This document shows, one piece after another, positions 8,770 through 19,194 of a stretch of DNA of 64,000 nt. Source of the DNA: Azoarcus olearius (GTDB lineage: Bacteria; Pseudomonadota; Gammaproteobacteria; Burkholderiales; Rhodocyclaceae). Position 1 is the first letter of the stretch. Each line of letters opens with the position of its first letter. The stretch lies in the NCBI RefSeq assembly GCF_001682385.1, contig NZ_CP016210.1:868001-932000 (forward strand), read 5' to 3'. The position numbers and the translations under genes were made by a program. Below the pieces are notes generated by a model. That model did no database searches, was not told where the DNA came from, and worked only from the letters and a program-made list of their open reading frames with translations.

Positions 8770-10283
8770 TGCGGCGCCTGGTGCTGGCCGCGCTGGCGGG
8801 CGCGACGCTTACGCCCGCGCTGGCGCCGTTCGAACTGTTTCCGCTCGCCCTCGTGAGCCTGGCCGGGCTGGTGTTCCTGCTGGCCGGGGAGGCGCGCGCG
8901 CGCGCGGGCTTCCTGCTCGGGTTCGGCTGGGGGCTGGGGGCCTTCGGCAGCGGGGTTTCCTGGCTTTACGTTGCGCTCGCACGCTTCGGCGGCATGCCGC
9001 CGCCGCTGGCGGTGCTGGCAGTGGCGCTGTTCTGCGCCTTCCTCGCGCTCTATCCGGCCCTGGTCGCGGCGGCGTTCGTGCGCCTGCGCCGCACGGCACC
9101 GTCCGGTAGCGTGGCGCTTTCGGGGTTGCTCTTCGCCGGGCTGTGGGTGGGCGGGGAATGGCTGCGAGGCGTGCTGTTCACCGGTTTCCCGTGGCTGGCC
9201 GTGGGCTATTCGCAGACGCCGCCAAGCCCGCTCGCCGGCTTGATGCCGGTTGTCGGCGTGTATGGCGTCGGCGGCGTGATGGCGTGGATGGCGGCGGCAC
9301 TCGCGCTGGCGGCGCGGGGCGGACGGGATCGGGCAACGTGGCGCCCGGCCCTGGCTGTGGCGGCGATCCCGTGGATCGCGGGTGCTCTGCTGGGGCGCGT
9401 GCAGTGGACCGCGCCGGAAGACGCTCCGCTGTCGGTGGCGCTCGTCCAGACCAACGTGGAGCAGCACCTCAAATGGCGCCCCGAGCACTTCGCCGCGGTG
9501 TTGCAGACCAATGCGCGACTGGTGCGCGATGCCTCCGCCCAACTGGTGGTGCTGCCCGAAACCACGCTGCCGGCACTGGCCGAGCAGTTGCCGAATGGCT
9601 ATCTCGAACTGCTCGGCGACTACGTACGCGCGAACGGCGGCAGCCTGGTGCTGGGGGTGTTCAGCCGCGATGCCGGGCAGCGCATCTACAACGCCGCGCT
9701 CAGTTTTGGCGAACAGCCGGGCCAGTTCTACGCCAAGCGCCATCTGGTGCCCTTCGGTGAATACTCGCCGCCGCTCTTCGGCTGGTTCTACCGCTTGGTC
9801 AACATCCCGATGTCGGATCAGACGCGCGGCCCGGAGCACCAGGCGCCGATGGTGTTCGGCGAGCACCGCGTGGCGCTGAACATCTGTTACGAGGATCTCT
9901 TCGGCGCGGAGATCGTGCGCAGCCTGCCGGAGGCCACGCTGCTGCTCAACCTGTCCAATCTTGCCTGGTATGGCGACTCGCTGGCCCAGCCCCAGCATCT
10001 GCAGATCGCCCGGGTGCGGGCGCTGGAGAGCGGGCGGCCGATGCTGCGCGCGACCAACACCGGCATGACCGCGGTGGTCCAGCCGGACGGAATGGTCAGC
10101 GCGGTGCTGCCGGCCTTCGAGCAGGGCGTGTTGCATGCCGAAGTGCGCGGCTACAGCGGCCTGACCCCCTACGCGCGCTGGGGAGACGGCGCCGCGCTTG
10201 CGTTCGCGGCACTGGCACTGGTGCTCGGCATTGCCGGCGCCGCGCTGCGCGTGCGCCCGCTCGCGCGAAGCGTGGGACGGTGA
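8769..10283 (+). CDS. lnt: Apolipoprotein N-acyltransferase Lnt
   Basis: Inner-membrane enzyme that adds the third acyl chain to the N-terminal cysteine of lipoproteins, allowing Lol-dependent sorting. It has 504 residues. About six membrane segments (residues 1-210) precede a periplasmic nitrilase-fold domain. The catalytic triad is visible as E264 (LPETTLP), K323 (YAKRHLVPFGEY) and C373 (NICYEDLFG), and a final membrane segment lies near residues 475-495. It overlaps corC by one base and is the last gene of the miaB-to-lnt operon. Confidence 0.96.
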   Translation: MRRLVLAALAGATLTPALAPFELFPLALVSLAGLVFLLAGEARARAGFLLGFGWGLGAFGSGVSWLYVALARFGGMPPPLAVLAVALFCAFLALYPALVAAAFVRLRRTAPSGSVALSGLLFAGLWVGGEWLRGVLFTGFPWLAVGYSQTPPSPLAGLMPVVGVYGVGGVMAWMAAALALAARGGRDRATWRPALAVAAIPWIAGALLGRVQWTAPEDAPLSVALVQTNVEQHLKWRPEHFAAVLQTNARLVRDASAQLVVLPETTLPALAEQLPNGYLELLGDYVRANGGSLVLGVFSRDAGQRIYNAALSFGEQPGQFYAKRHLVPFGEYSPPLFGWFYRLVNIPMSDQTRGPEHQAPMVFGEHRVALNICYEDLFGAEIVRSLPEATLLLNLSNLAWYGDSLAQPQHLQIARVRALESGRPMLRATNTGMTAVVQPDGMVSAVLPAFEQGVLHAEVRGYSGLTPYARWGDGAALAFAALALVLGIAGAALRVRPLARSVGR

Positions 10284-10407
10284 CGCCTCGCAGGCATTCG
10301 TCATTCGTTCCGCGGAAGTGGTAGGCTTCGCGACGCCCCAATTCCAGTAACTCGGTGCGTGGCCGGAAGTCGCGGCCACTCGCTCCGCGCCGGCTGACCA
10401 CACGCTC

Positions 10408-11547
10408 ATGAAGAAGCCTATTTCCCGACGCGCCCTGGTGCTCGCGGCGCTTGCCGCGACCCTGGTCCTTGCCATTGCCGTGCTGCGCCCGCCTGCCGGC
10501 GATGCGGTCGCGGAGCGCCCGCCTGCGGCGCCGCGACCGGCCCTGACGGTGACCACCACCACGCCTGAAAGCCGCCCGTTGCCCTTGCGCATCGCCGCCA
10601 ATGGCGACATTGCCGCCTGGCAGGAGGCCAGCATCGGCGCCGGCGTCGGCGATCAGCGCCTGCTCGAGGTGTTGGTGAATGTGGGTGACCGTGTCCGCGC
10701 CGGTCAACTGCTGGCCCGCTTCGACGAAGACACGCTGCGCGCCGACGTTGCCCAGGCGCGCGCGGCGCTGCTGGAGGCCGAGGCTGCCGCGGCGGAAGCG
10801 CAGGCCAATGCCGAACGTGCGCGCAACCTGCGCAGCGGCGGGGCGATGAGCGAACAGCAGGTGGTGCAGTACCTCACCGCCGAGCGCACCACCCAGGCGC
10901 GTATCGCCGCGGCCCGCGCCACGCTCGCGGCCCAGGAGGTCCGGCTGGCGCACGCCCGTGTGGTTGCGCCCGACCACGGCGTGATCTCGTCGCGCAGCGC
11001 CACGGTCGGGGCAGTGGTAGGGACGGGGGCGGAGCTGTTCCGGATGATCCGGCAGGGGCGGCTGGAATGGCGGGCCGAGCTGACGGCGGCCGAAATGGCG
11101 CGGGTCCGGGTAGGAACGCCGGTGCGCCTGACGCTGCCGGACGGCAGCGAGGCGGGCGGCAAGGTCCGCATGCTCGCGCCCACCGTCGATCCGCGCACGC
11201 GCTCCGGGCTGGCCTATGTCGATCTTGCTGCCGCCGAATCGGCGCAAGCGGGTGCGGGGCCGCGCGCGGGCATGTTCGCCCGCGGCGAGTTCGAACTGGG
11301 CGCGTCCACCGGCCTTACGCTGCCGCAGCAGGCGGTGGTGGTGCGCGAGGCCTTCAGCTACGTGTTCCGCGTGGGCGAGGACGACCGCGTCAGCCAGATC
11401 AAGATCCAGACGGGGCGCCGCGTCGGCGACCGGGTGGAGGTGGTCGACGGCTTGCCGGCCGACGCGCGCGTGGTGGTCGCGGGCGCCGGCTTCCTCAACG
11501 AAGGCGATCTGGTGCGGGTGGCGGAAGCCCCGGCCGACCCGCGCTGA
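10408..11547 (+). CDS. RND efflux periplasmic adaptor subunit (MFP/HlyD family)
   Basis: Membrane-fusion protein of 379 residues that links an inner-membrane RND pump to an outer-membrane channel. A signal or anchor segment (residues 8-25) is followed by a lipoyl half-motif (VNVGDRVRAGQLLARFD), an alpha-helical hairpin rich in Ala and Gln (about 110-180), the second lipoyl half (RVVAPDHGVISSRSATVG) and a beta-barrel domain. No lipobox is evident. It lies 10 bases upstream of the pump gene. The substrate cannot be read from sequence, and no outer-membrane factor is encoded next to it. Confidence 0.92.
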   Translation: MKKPISRRALVLAALAATLVLAIAVLRPPAGDAVAERPPAAPRPALTVTTTTPESRPLPLRIAANGDIAAWQEASIGAGVGDQRLLEVLVNVGDRVRAGQLLARFDEDTLRADVAQARAALLEAEAAAAEAQANAERARNLRSGGAMSEQQVVQYLTAERTTQARIAAARATLAAQEVRLAHARVVAPDHGVISSRSATVGAVVGTGAELFRMIRQGRLEWRAELTAAEMARVRVGTPVRLTLPDGSEAGGKVRMLAPTVDPRTRSGLAYVDLAAAESAQAGAGPRAGMFARGEFELGASTGLTLPQQAVVVREAFSYVFRVGEDDRVSQIKIQTGRRVGDRVEVVDGLPADARVVVAGAGFLNEGDLVRVAEAPADPR

Positions 11548-11557
11548 GGAGCGCCCG

Positions 11558-14500
11558 ATGAACGTATCCGCCTGGTCGATCCGCAACCCGATCCCCGCGG
11601 TGATGCTGTTCGTGTTGCTCAGCTTCGCCGGGCTGCTGTCGTTTGCCGGCATGAAGGTGCAGAACTTCCCGGACATCGATCTGCCCACGGTCACCGTCAC
11701 CGCTTCGCTGCCGGGCGCGACCCCCTCGCAGCTCGAGAACGACGTGGCGCGCAAGATCGAGAACGCAATCGCCACGCTGCAGGGGCTCAAGCACATCTAC
11801 ACCAAGGTGCAGGACGGCAGCGTCGTCATCACGGTGGAATTCCGCCTCGAGAAGCCGGTGCAGGAAGCGGTGGACGACGTGCGCTCGGCGGTCGCGCGGG
11901 TCAAGGCCGATCTGCCGGGCGACCTGCGCGACCCCATCGTGAACAAGGTCGATCTGGCCGGCCAGCCGGTGCTGGCGTTCACCATCCGTTCGGCACGCAT
12001 GGACGACGAGGCGCTGTCCTGGTTCGTGGACGACACCGTGTCGCGGCGCCTGCTCGCGGTACGCGGTGTCGGCGCCGTGACCCGCGTCGGCGGGGTCACG
12101 CGCGAACTGCGGGTCACGCTCGATCCGCTGCGCCTGCAAGCCCTGGGGGCCACCGCGGCCGACATCTCGCGCCAGCTGCGCCAGGTGCAGACGGAAAGCG
12201 CCGGGGGCCGCGCCGATCTGGGCGGTGGCGAGCAGCCCGTGCGCACGCTGGCGACGGTCGCGTCCGCCGCCGAACTCGCGGATCTGGAGCTTGCGCTGAG
12301 CGATGGGCGGTCGATCCGTCTGTCGCAGGTGGCAAGCATCACCGACACCTTCGCCGAGCCGCGCTCGGCAGCGCTGCTGAATGGGCAGCCGGTGGTCGGC
12401 TTCGAAGTGGCGCGCAGCCGCGGCGAGAGCGAGGTCGAGGTCGGCGCGGCGGTGCAGGGCGCGCTGGACGAGCTGCGGGCGGCCCATCCCGACATCGAGA
12501 TCACCGAGGCCTTCAACTTCGTCGCGCCGGTGCAGGAGGAGTACGACGGTTCGCTGCAGCTGCTGTACGAGGGGGCGCTGCTGGCGGTGCTGGTGGTGTG
12601 GCTGTTCCTGCGCGACTGGCGCGCCACCTTCGTGTCAGCGGTCGCGCTGCCGCTGTCGGTCATCCCGGCCTTCATCGGCATGTATCTGCTTGGCTTCTCG
12701 GTCAACGTGATCACCTTGCTGGCCCTGTCGCTGGTGGTGGGCATCCTGGTCGACGACGCGATCGTCGAAGTCGAGAACATCGTGCGCCACCTGCGCATGG
12801 GCAAGACCCCATACGAGGCGGCGATGGAGGCGGCGGACGAGATCGGCCTCGCGGTGATCGCGACCACCTTCACGCTGATCGCGGTGTTCCTGCCCACTGC
12901 TTTCATGAGCGGCGTGGCGGGCAAGTTCTTCAAGCAGTTCGGCTGGACCGCGGCGCTGGCGGTGTTCGCGTCGCTGGTCGTGGCGCGCGTGCTCACGCCC
13001 ATGATGGCGGCCTACATCCTGAAGCCCGTGGTGGGGACGCATCGCGAGCCGCGCTGGCTGGCGTGGTATGAGCGCTGGGCCGAGCGCTGCCTGCGCCACC
13101 GCGCGCTGACAATGCTGGCCGCGGCCGCGTTCTTCATCGGATCGCTGATGCTGGTGCCGCTGCTGCCCACCGGCTTCATTCCGCCCGACGACAACTCCCA
13201 GACCCAGGTGTACCTGGAGCTGCCGCCCGGCGCGACGCTGGCCACCACGCGCGCGGTCGCGGAGGAAGCGCGGCTCGCGCTCACCCGGGTCGATCACGTG
13301 GTGAGCGTCTACACCACCATCGGCGCGGGCAGCGCCGGCGGCGATCCGTTCGCGCCCAAGGGGGAGGGCGAGGTGCGCAAGGCCACCCTTACGGTACAGC
13401 TCTCGCCGCGCGGCGAGCGCCCGCGCAAGCAGGACATCGAGAACCGCATCCGCGCCGCGCTCGAACCCCTGCCAGGGGTGCGCAGCAAGGTGGGCCTCGG
13501 CGGCTCGGGCGAAAAATACGTGCTGGTCCTCACTGGCGAGGATCCGCGCGCGCTGCAGTCCACCGCGCTGGCGGTGGAGCGCGACCTGCGCACGATTCCC
13601 GGTCTCGGCAGCGTGGCGTCGACCGCGAGCCTGATCCGGCCGGAGATCGCGGTGCGGCCGGACTTTGCACGCGCTGCCGATCTCGGCGTCACCAGCAGCG
13701 CCATTGGCGAAACCCTGCGCGTGGCCACGCTCGGCGATTACGACATGTCGCTCGCCAAGCTCAACCTGTCGCAGCGCCAGGTGCCCATCCTGGTACGCCT
13801 GGACGAGTCCGCGCGGCAGGATCTGGCGCTGCTGGAGCGGCTCGCGGTGCCCGGCGCGGAAGGCCCGGTGATGCTGCGCCAGGTGGCGACGCTCGAGGTC
13901 GCCGGCGGTCCGGCGGTCATCGACCGCTACGACCGTTCGCGCAACATCAATTTCGAGATCGAACTCTCCGGCCTGCCGCTGGGCGACGTAACCGCCGCGG
14001 TCGCCGAACTGCCGTCGGTGAAGAACCTGCCGCCGGGCATCCGCGTGGTGCCGGTCGGGGACGCAGAGGTGATGGGCGAGCTGTTCGCCAGCTTCGGGCT
14101 GGCGATGCTCACCGGCGTGCTCTGCATCTACATCGTGCTGGTGCTGCTGTTCAAGGATCTGCTGCATCCGGTGACCATCCTGATGGCGCTGCCGTTGTCG
14201 CTCGGAGGGGCCTTCGTCGGCCTGCTGATCGCGCAGAAGAGCTTTTCGATGCCCTCGCTGATCGGGCTGATCATGCTGATGGGCATCGCCACCAAGAACT
14301 CCATCCTGCTGGTGGAGTACGCCATCGTGGCGCGCCGCGACCACGGCATGAGCCGCAGCGAAGCGCTGCTGGACGCCTGCCGCAAGCGCGCGCGGCCGAT
14401 CGTGATGACCACCATCGCGATGGGCGCGGGGATGATGCCGATCGCGATCGGCGCCGGGGCGGCGGACACCAGCTTCCGCTCGCCGATGGCGATCGCGGTG

Positions 14501-14611
14501 ATCGGCGGCCTGATCACTTCGACGGTGCTCAGCCTGTTGGTGGTGCCGGTGGTGTTCACCTACGTCGATAGCTTCAAGAACCGCTTTCTCGCGCTGTTCG
14601 GGCGCGGGTGA
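11558..14611 (+). CDS. RND efflux pump permease (HAE1/AcrB-type)
   Basis: Inner-membrane drug:proton antiporter of 1017 residues. It has the twofold RND layout: TM1 (AVMLFVLLSFAGLLSFAG), a large periplasmic domain, TM2-6, a second periplasmic domain and TM8-12. The proton-relay segment GILVDDAIVEVENI in TM4 has the paired aspartates of the HAE1 family, which argues for organic substrates rather than metals. NFPDIDLPTV near the start is also typical. The ATG at 11558 sits after GAGGAGCGCCCG. It forms a two-gene operon with the adaptor; the outer-membrane partner must be elsewhere. Confidence 0.93.
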   Translation: MNVSAWSIRNPIPAVMLFVLLSFAGLLSFAGMKVQNFPDIDLPTVTVTASLPGATPSQLENDVARKIENAIATLQGLKHIYTKVQDGSVVITVEFRLEKPVQEAVDDVRSAVARVKADLPGDLRDPIVNKVDLAGQPVLAFTIRSARMDDEALSWFVDDTVSRRLLAVRGVGAVTRVGGVTRELRVTLDPLRLQALGATAADISRQLRQVQTESAGGRADLGGGEQPVRTLATVASAAELADLELALSDGRSIRLSQVASITDTFAEPRSAALLNGQPVVGFEVARSRGESEVEVGAAVQGALDELRAAHPDIEITEAFNFVAPVQEEYDGSLQLLYEGALLAVLVVWLFLRDWRATFVSAVALPLSVIPAFIGMYLLGFSVNVITLLALSLVVGILVDDAIVEVENIVRHLRMGKTPYEAAMEAADEIGLAVIATTFTLIAVFLPTAFMSGVAGKFFKQFGWTAALAVFASLVVARVLTPMMAAYILKPVVGTHREPRWLAWYERWAERCLRHRALTMLAAAAFFIGSLMLVPLLPTGFIPPDDNSQTQVYLELPPGATLATTRAVAEEARLALTRVDHVVSVYTTIGAGSAGGDPFAPKGEGEVRKATLTVQLSPRGERPRKQDIENRIRAALEPLPGVRSKVGLGGSGEKYVLVLTGEDPRALQSTALAVERDLRTIPGLGSVASTASLIRPEIAVRPDFARAADLGVTSSAIGETLRVATLGDYDMSLAKLNLSQRQVPILVRLDESARQDLALLERLAVPGAEGPVMLRQVATLEVAGGPAVIDRYDRSRNINFEIELSGLPLGDVTAAVAELPSVKNLPPGIRVVPVGDAEVMGELFASFGLAMLTGVLCIYIVLVLLFKDLLHPVTILMALPLSLGGAFVGLLIAQKSFSMPSLIGLIMLMGIATKNSILLVEYAIVARRDHGMSRSEALLDACRKRARPIVMTTIAMGAGMMPIAIGAGAADTSFRSPMAIAVIGGLITSTVLSLLVVPVVFTYVDSFKNRFLALFGRG

Positions 14612-14737
14612 GCGACGGGCGGGCCATGGCGCGCGCGCTTCTTGCGCGCGGCATGGGTCAAACTTCGCCGCCGGTGGGGGAATCCCAGTAAAATCCCGGT
14701 CTTTGTGTTCGCTGCGCGGCCGCGAGGCCCCGAGACC

Positions 14738-15664
14738 ATGTCGCCTGCCCACGCCAAACCCACCTTCCAGCAAGTCATCCTGACGCTCCAGCAGTTCTGG
14801 GGCGAGCGCGGCTGCGTGCTGCTGCAACCCTACGATCTCGAAGTCGGCGCCGGTACCTCGCACACCGCCACCTTCCTGCGCGCGATCGGCCCGGAACCCT
14901 GGAATGCTGCCTACGTGCAGCCTTCGCGCCGGCCCAAGGACGGCCGCTACGGCGAGAACCCCAACCGCCTGCAGCACTACTACCAGTACCAGGTGGTGTT
15001 GAAGCCGTCGCCGCTCAACATTCAGGAACTCTACCTCGACAGCCTGCGCGCGCTCGGCATCGACCCCAACGCGCACGACATCCGCTTCGTCGAGGACGAC
15101 TGGGAAAACCCCACGCTCGGCGCCTGGGGTCTGGGTTGGGAAGTGTGGCTGGACGGCATGGAAGTGACGCAGTTCACCTACTTCCAGCAGGTCGGCGGCC
15201 TCGACTGCAAGCCGGTGCTGGGCGAGATCACCTACGGCCTGGAACGCCTGGCGATGTATCTGCAGGGCGTCGAGAACGTCTACGACCTCACCTGGGCGGT
15301 GTATCCCGATGGTTCGAAGGTGACCTACGGCGACGTCTATCACCAGAACGAAGTCGAGCAGTCGAAGTACAACTTCGAGCACTCCAACGTCGATTTCCTG
15401 TTCTCGCTGTTCAACAACTACGAGTCCGAGGCGAAGCGCCTGATGGACGCCGGCCTGGCGCTGCCCGCCTATGAGATGGTGCTGAAGGCGGCGCACAACT
15501 TCAACATGCTGGATGCCCGCGGCGCCATCTCGGTGACCGAGCGCGCCGCCTACATCGGCCGCATCCGCAACCTGTCGCGCGCGGTCGCGCAGGCGTATTT
15601 CGAATCCCGCGAGGCGCTCGGCTTCCCGATGCTGCCGCAACAGAACAAGGAGGCCGCGCAATGA
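14738..15664 (+). CDS. glyQ: Glycyl-tRNA synthetase alpha subunit
   Basis: Catalytic alpha chain of the bacterial alpha2beta2 glycyl-tRNA synthetase, 308 residues. The class II core is clear: [31 protein letters not shown], and [19 protein letters not shown] (motif 2 region). The ATG at 14738 gives the usual N-terminus and length. The upstream 126 bases contain a GC-rich imperfect hairpin (about 14622-14656), perhaps ending the efflux operon, and a -10-like TAAAAT near 14690. The stop overlaps the glyS ATG by four bases. Confidence 0.97.
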   Translation: MSPAHAKPTFQQVILTLQQFWGERGCVLLQPYDLEVGAGTSHTATFLRAIGPEPWNAAYVQPSRRPKDGRYGENPNRLQHYYQYQVVLKPSPLNIQELYLDSLRALGIDPNAHDIRFVEDDWENPTLGAWGLGWEVWLDGMEVTQFTYFQQVGGLDCKPVLGEITYGLERLAMYLQGVENVYDLTWAVYPDGSKVTYGDVYHQNEVEQSKYNFEHSNVDFLFSLFNNYESEAKRLMDAGLALPAYEMVLKAAHNFNMLDARGAISVTERAAYIGRIRNLSRAVAQAYFESREALGFPMLPQQNKEAAQ

Positions 15665-17748
15665 CGGCCAACACCCTGCTCGTCGAACTGCTCACCGAGG
15701 AACTGCCGCCCAAGGCGCTGCCGCGGCTGGGCGAAACCTTCGCCACCAAGATCGCCGAGGGCCTCAAGGCGCGCGGCCTCGCCGCCGCCGACGGCGCCTT
15801 CCGCTGGTTCGCCAGCCCGCGCCGCATCGCCATCACCATGGCGGGCGTCGCCGCCGAAGCGGCCGCGAAGGAAGTCACCGAAAAGCTGATGCCGGTCGCG
15901 GTCGCCCTCGACGCCGACGGCAAGCCGACGCCGGCGCTGCTGAAGAAGATGGAAGCTAAGGGCATCCCCGCGAGTGCGGTCCCTGCCTTCGAGCGCCGCA
16001 TGGACGGCAAGGCCGAGGCGCTGTTCCACACTGCCGTGGTGCCGGGCGCCAGGCTCGCCGAGGTGCTTGCCGCCATCGTGCATGATGCGGTCAAGGCACT
16101 GCCCATTCCCAAGGTGATGCGCTGGGGCGATGGCGATGCCACCTTCGTGCGTCCGGTGCACAAGCTGGTGATGCTGCACGGCGCCGAGGTGGTGCCGGGC
16201 CGCGTGCTCGACCTCGATGCCGGCCGCAGCACCCGCGGCCACCGTTTCATGAGCCGCGGCGAGATCGACATCGCCACCGCCGACGCCTACGAGCCCACGC
16301 TGCTTGCCGAAGGCAAGGTGGTGCCGGACTTCGCCGAGCGTCGCGCCGACATCGAGCGCCAGCTGCTCGCGGAAGCTGCCCGCCTGGGCGCCCAGCTCGA
16401 CGACTACACCGACCTGCTCGACGAAGTCACCGCGCTGGTCGAGCACCCGACGGTGTATGTCGGCGAGTTCGAGGCCGAATTCCTCGCCGTCCCGCAGGAA
16501 TGCCTGATCCTGACGATGCGCGCCAACCAGAAGTACTTCCCGCTGTTCGATGCCGCCGGCAAGCTGCAGAACCGCTTCCTGATCGTCTCGAACATGCGCA
16601 TGGAAGACCCGGTGAACATCGTCACCGGCAACGCCCGCGTGGTGCGCCCGCGCCTGTCCGACGCGCGCTTCTTCTTCGAGACCGACAAGAAGCACAAGCT
16701 CGATTCGCGCCTGCCGCGGCTGGCCAACGTGGTCTATCACAACAAGCTCGGCAGCGTGCTCGAACGCGTCGAACGCCTCGAAGCGCTCGCCGGCAAGATC
16801 GCCGCGCGCCTGCGTTCGGACGAAGCGGCGGCCAGGCGCGCCGCGCGTCTGGCCAAGGCCGACCTCGTCTCCGAGATGGTGGGCGAGTTCCCCGAGCTGC
16901 AGGGCATCATGGGCCGCTATTACGCGCTGCACGATGGCGAAGGCGCGGTGGTTGCGGACGCGGTGCAGGCCCACTACCAGCCACGCTTCGCCGGCGATGC
17001 GCTGCCGGCGGGCAATGTCGCCGCCGCGGTGGCGCTGGCCGACAAGCTGGACGCCCTGGTCGGCTTCTTCGGCATCGGCATGGTGCCGACCGGTGACAAG
17101 GACCCGTTCGCGCTGCGCCGCGCCGCGCTCGGCGTGCTGCGCATCCTGATGGAAGCGCCGCTGCCGCTGGATCTGGCCGCACTGGTGGCCGACGCCGCTG
17201 CCGGCTTCAAGCCGGGCCTGCTCACCGCCGACGGATTCCAGGCACAGCTGCTCGACTTCATGCGCGAACGCCTGAAGAACCTGCTCCGCGAGAGCGGCGG
17301 CGAAGTCGCCGCGATCGACGCGGTGCTCGCGCTGGCGCCCACCCGCATCGACCTGGTGCCCGCCAAGCTCGCCGCGGTCGAGGCCTTCCGCGCACTGTCC
17401 GAAGCCGAGGCGCTGGCTGCGGCCAACAAGCGCATCGTGAACATCCTGAAGAAGGCCGAAGGCGCGCCGGGTGAGCCCGATGTCGCGCTGCTGCAGGAGG
17501 ACGCCGAGAAGGCGCTGTTCCACCGCGTGATCGAGATCGCGCCGCTGGTGAAGTCCCACGTCGCCAACGAGGACTACACCGACGCGCTGTGCGTGCTCGC
17601 CGGCGTGCGGGCCGAGGTCGACGCCTTCTTCGACGGTGTCATGGTGATGGCCGAGGAGCCGCTGACGCGGCAGAACCGCCTCGCGCTGCTGGCGCAACTG
17701 GCCGGCCTGATGAACCAGGTCGCCGACATTTCCCGCCTGTCGGCCTGA
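15661..17748 (+). CDS. glyS: Glycyl-tRNA synthetase beta subunit
   Basis: Beta chain of glycyl-tRNA synthetase, 695 residues (E. coli 689), which binds tRNA. The N-terminal [16 protein letters not shown] and the central [17 protein letters not shown] are family signatures; [20 protein letters not shown] lies in the HD-like domain and the C-terminal part is the DALR anticodon-binding region. Translation is coupled to glyQ through ATGA. A perfect GC hairpin without a U tract follows the stop. Confidence 0.97.
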   Translation: MTANTLLVELLTEELPPKALPRLGETFATKIAEGLKARGLAAADGAFRWFASPRRIAITMAGVAAEAAAKEVTEKLMPVAVALDADGKPTPALLKKMEAKGIPASAVPAFERRMDGKAEALFHTAVVPGARLAEVLAAIVHDAVKALPIPKVMRWGDGDATFVRPVHKLVMLHGAEVVPGRVLDLDAGRSTRGHRFMSRGEIDIATADAYEPTLLAEGKVVPDFAERRADIERQLLAEAARLGAQLDDYTDLLDEVTALVEHPTVYVGEFEAEFLAVPQECLILTMRANQKYFPLFDAAGKLQNRFLIVSNMRMEDPVNIVTGNARVVRPRLSDARFFFETDKKHKLDSRLPRLANVVYHNKLGSVLERVERLEALAGKIAARLRSDEAAARRAARLAKADLVSEMVGEFPELQGIMGRYYALHDGEGAVVADAVQAHYQPRFAGDALPAGNVAAAVALADKLDALVGFFGIGMVPTGDKDPFALRRAALGVLRILMEAPLPLDLAALVADAAAGFKPGLLTADGFQAQLLDFMRERLKNLLRESGGEVAAIDAVLALAPTRIDLVPAKLAAVEAFRALSEAEALAAANKRIVNILKKAEGAPGEPDVALLQEDAEKALFHRVIEIAPLVKSHVANEDYTDALCVLAGVRAEVDAFFDGVMVMAEEPLTRQNRLALLAQLAGLMNQVADISRLSA

Positions 17749-17755
17749 CCGCCAC

Positions 17756-17775
17756 GGCCCGGCGACCGCCGGGCC
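17756..17775 (+). terminator. GC hairpin between glyS and gmhB
   Basis: GGCCCGGCG and CGCCGGGCC form a perfect 9-bp stem with a 2-base spacer. There is no U run, so it may only attenuate transcription or protect the glyQS mRNA end rather than terminate. Confidence 0.35.
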
Positions 17776-17797
17776 GGCCTTCCCGTCCGGAGCCCCT

Positions 17798-18331
17798 GTG
17801 AAGCTCATCATTCTCGACCGTGACGGCGTCATCAACTACGACTCCGACCAGTTCATCAAGTCGCCGGAAGAGTGGAAGCCGATTCCCGGCTCGCTCGAGG
17901 CGATCGCCAAGCTCAACCAATGGGGTTGGCGCGTCGTGGTGGCGTCCAACCAGTCGGGCGTCGGCCGTGGCCTGTTCGGCATGGATACGCTGAACGCGAT
18001 CAATGAAAAGATGGTGAAGAGCCTCGCGCAGGTCGGCGGGCGGCTCGACGCGATCTTCTTCTGTCCGCACGCGGCGGACTCCACCTGTGAATGCCGCAAG
18101 CCCAAGCCGGGCCTGTTCCTGCAGATCGCCGCGCGCTTCAACGCCGACCTGGCAGGGGTGCCCTGTGTGGGCGACAGCCTGCGCGACCTGCAGGCCGGCG
18201 CCGCGGTCGGCTGTCAGCCCTATCTCGTGCTGACCGGCAAGGGACTCAAGACCCGCGAGGATCCCGCGCTGCCCGACAACGCCCTCATCTACCCCGACCT
18301 CGCCTCCGTGGTCGCCGACCTCACCGCCTGA
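17798..18331 (+). CDS. gmhB: D-glycero-beta-D-manno-heptose-1,7-bisphosphate 7-phosphatase
   Basis: HAD-superfamily phosphatase of 177 residues in the ADP-heptose pathway that supplies the LPS inner core. The nucleophile motif is LDRDGVIN, the threonine/serine motif is SNQSGVGRG, and the zinc site that distinguishes GmhB from other HAD enzymes is C-P-H...C-E-C-RKP (FFCPHAADSTCECRKPKPG). VGDSLRDLQAG is motif IV. It starts with GTG after a CCGGAG site. It sits between glyS and plsC in the order commonly seen in betaproteobacteria. Confidence 0.94.
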   Translation: MKLIILDRDGVINYDSDQFIKSPEEWKPIPGSLEAIAKLNQWGWRVVVASNQSGVGRGLFGMDTLNAINEKMVKSLAQVGGRLDAIFFCPHAADSTCECRKPKPGLFLQIAARFNADLAGVPCVGDSLRDLQAGAAVGCQPYLVLTGKGLKTREDPALPDNALIYPDLASVVADLTA

Positions 18332-18348
18332 AGGACCTCGATCTCAAC

Positions 18349-19107
18349 GTGATTCTGCTGCGTTCCCTGTTGTTCGCCATCGTGCTCGCGGTGGTCACCC
18401 CGCCGTACGCCATTCTCGGGATGCTGATGTTCCCGTTCTCCCCGCATCTGCGCCACCGCGTCATCACCTCGTGGGCACCGCTGGTGATGTGGTTCGTGCG
18501 CCACCTGCTCGGCATCCGCTACCGCGTGGTCGGTGCCGAGAACATCCCGGCGGGGCCGGCCGTGATCCTGTCCAAGCACCAGTCGGCATGGGAGACCATG
18601 GCGCTGCAGGTGATCTTTCCGCCGCTGTGCTTCGTGCTGAAGCGCGAGCTGCTGAAGGTGCCGTTCTTCGGCTGGGGCCTGGCGGCGATTCCCGGCATTG
18701 CAATCGACCGTGCCGCCGGCAAGGACGCGCTGGCGCAGGTGGTGGAGCAGGGCCGGGCGCGCCTGAAGGAAGGCTTCTGGGTGGTGGTGTTCCCGGAAGG
18801 CACGCGGGTGGCCCCGGGCACGGCGCGGCGCTACAAGGTCGGGGGCGCCTGGCTGGCCAAACGGGCCGGCGTGCCGGTGGTTCCGGTGGCGCACAACGCC
18901 GGCGAGTTCTGGCGCCGCAATGCCTTCCTCAAGCATCCGGGCGAGATCACGGTCAGCATCGGCCCGGCGATCGAGGTCAAGGGCGTCAAGGCGGAAGAGA
19001 TCAACCGCCGTGCCGAAGAATGGGTGGAGGGCGAGATGCGCCGCCTGTTCCCGCATCACTACACCGGTGACGCGCCGACGCTGCTGCCCGAAGTGGATGC
19101 CGGCTGA
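18349..19107 (+). CDS. plsC: 1-acyl-sn-glycerol-3-phosphate acyltransferase (PlsC family)
   Basis: Membrane-associated acyltransferase of 252 residues for phosphatidic acid synthesis. A GTG start at 18349 follows the gmhB stop by 17 bases. The N-terminus has a hydrophobic segment (LLFAIVLAVVTPPYAILGML). The catalytic HX4D motif appears as HQSAWE, so the aspartate is replaced by glutamate; the glycerol-phosphate motif VFPEGTR is intact. A lysophospholipid or LPS-related acyltransferase of the same family cannot be excluded. Confidence 0.85.
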   Translation: MILLRSLLFAIVLAVVTPPYAILGMLMFPFSPHLRHRVITSWAPLVMWFVRHLLGIRYRVVGAENIPAGPAVILSKHQSAWETMALQVIFPPLCFVLKRELLKVPFFGWGLAAIPGIAIDRAAGKDALAQVVEQGRARLKEGFWVVVFPEGTRVAPGTARRYKVGGAWLAKRAGVPVVPVAHNAGEFWRRNAFLKHPGEITVSIGPAIEVKGVKAEEINRRAEEWVEGEMRRLFPHHYTGDAPTLLPEVDAG

Positions 19108-19130
19108 ATCGGCGCTCCGCTATCAAACAA

Positions 19131-19160
19131 AAAAAGCCCCGCATGAGCGGGGCTTTTTTT
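19131..19160. terminator. Bidirectional terminator between plsC and the phasin gene
   Basis: A perfect stem (AAAAAGCCCCGC paired with GCGGGGCTTTTT) around an ATGA loop has a U run on both strands and lies between two convergent genes. It can end both transcripts. Confidence 0.9.
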
Positions 19161-19194
19161 CGTCCGGCGGAGCCGGATGCGGCGTCAGCCGAGC

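Noticed and set aside
12635-15661. Very long antisense open frame (1008 codons) opposite the RND pump and glyQ
   Set aside because: It mirrors the codon pattern of two well-supported genes on the other strand. Its translation is low-complexity, rich in His, Gln, Arg and Asp, with no motif or ribosome site. Such frames are an artefact of high GC content.
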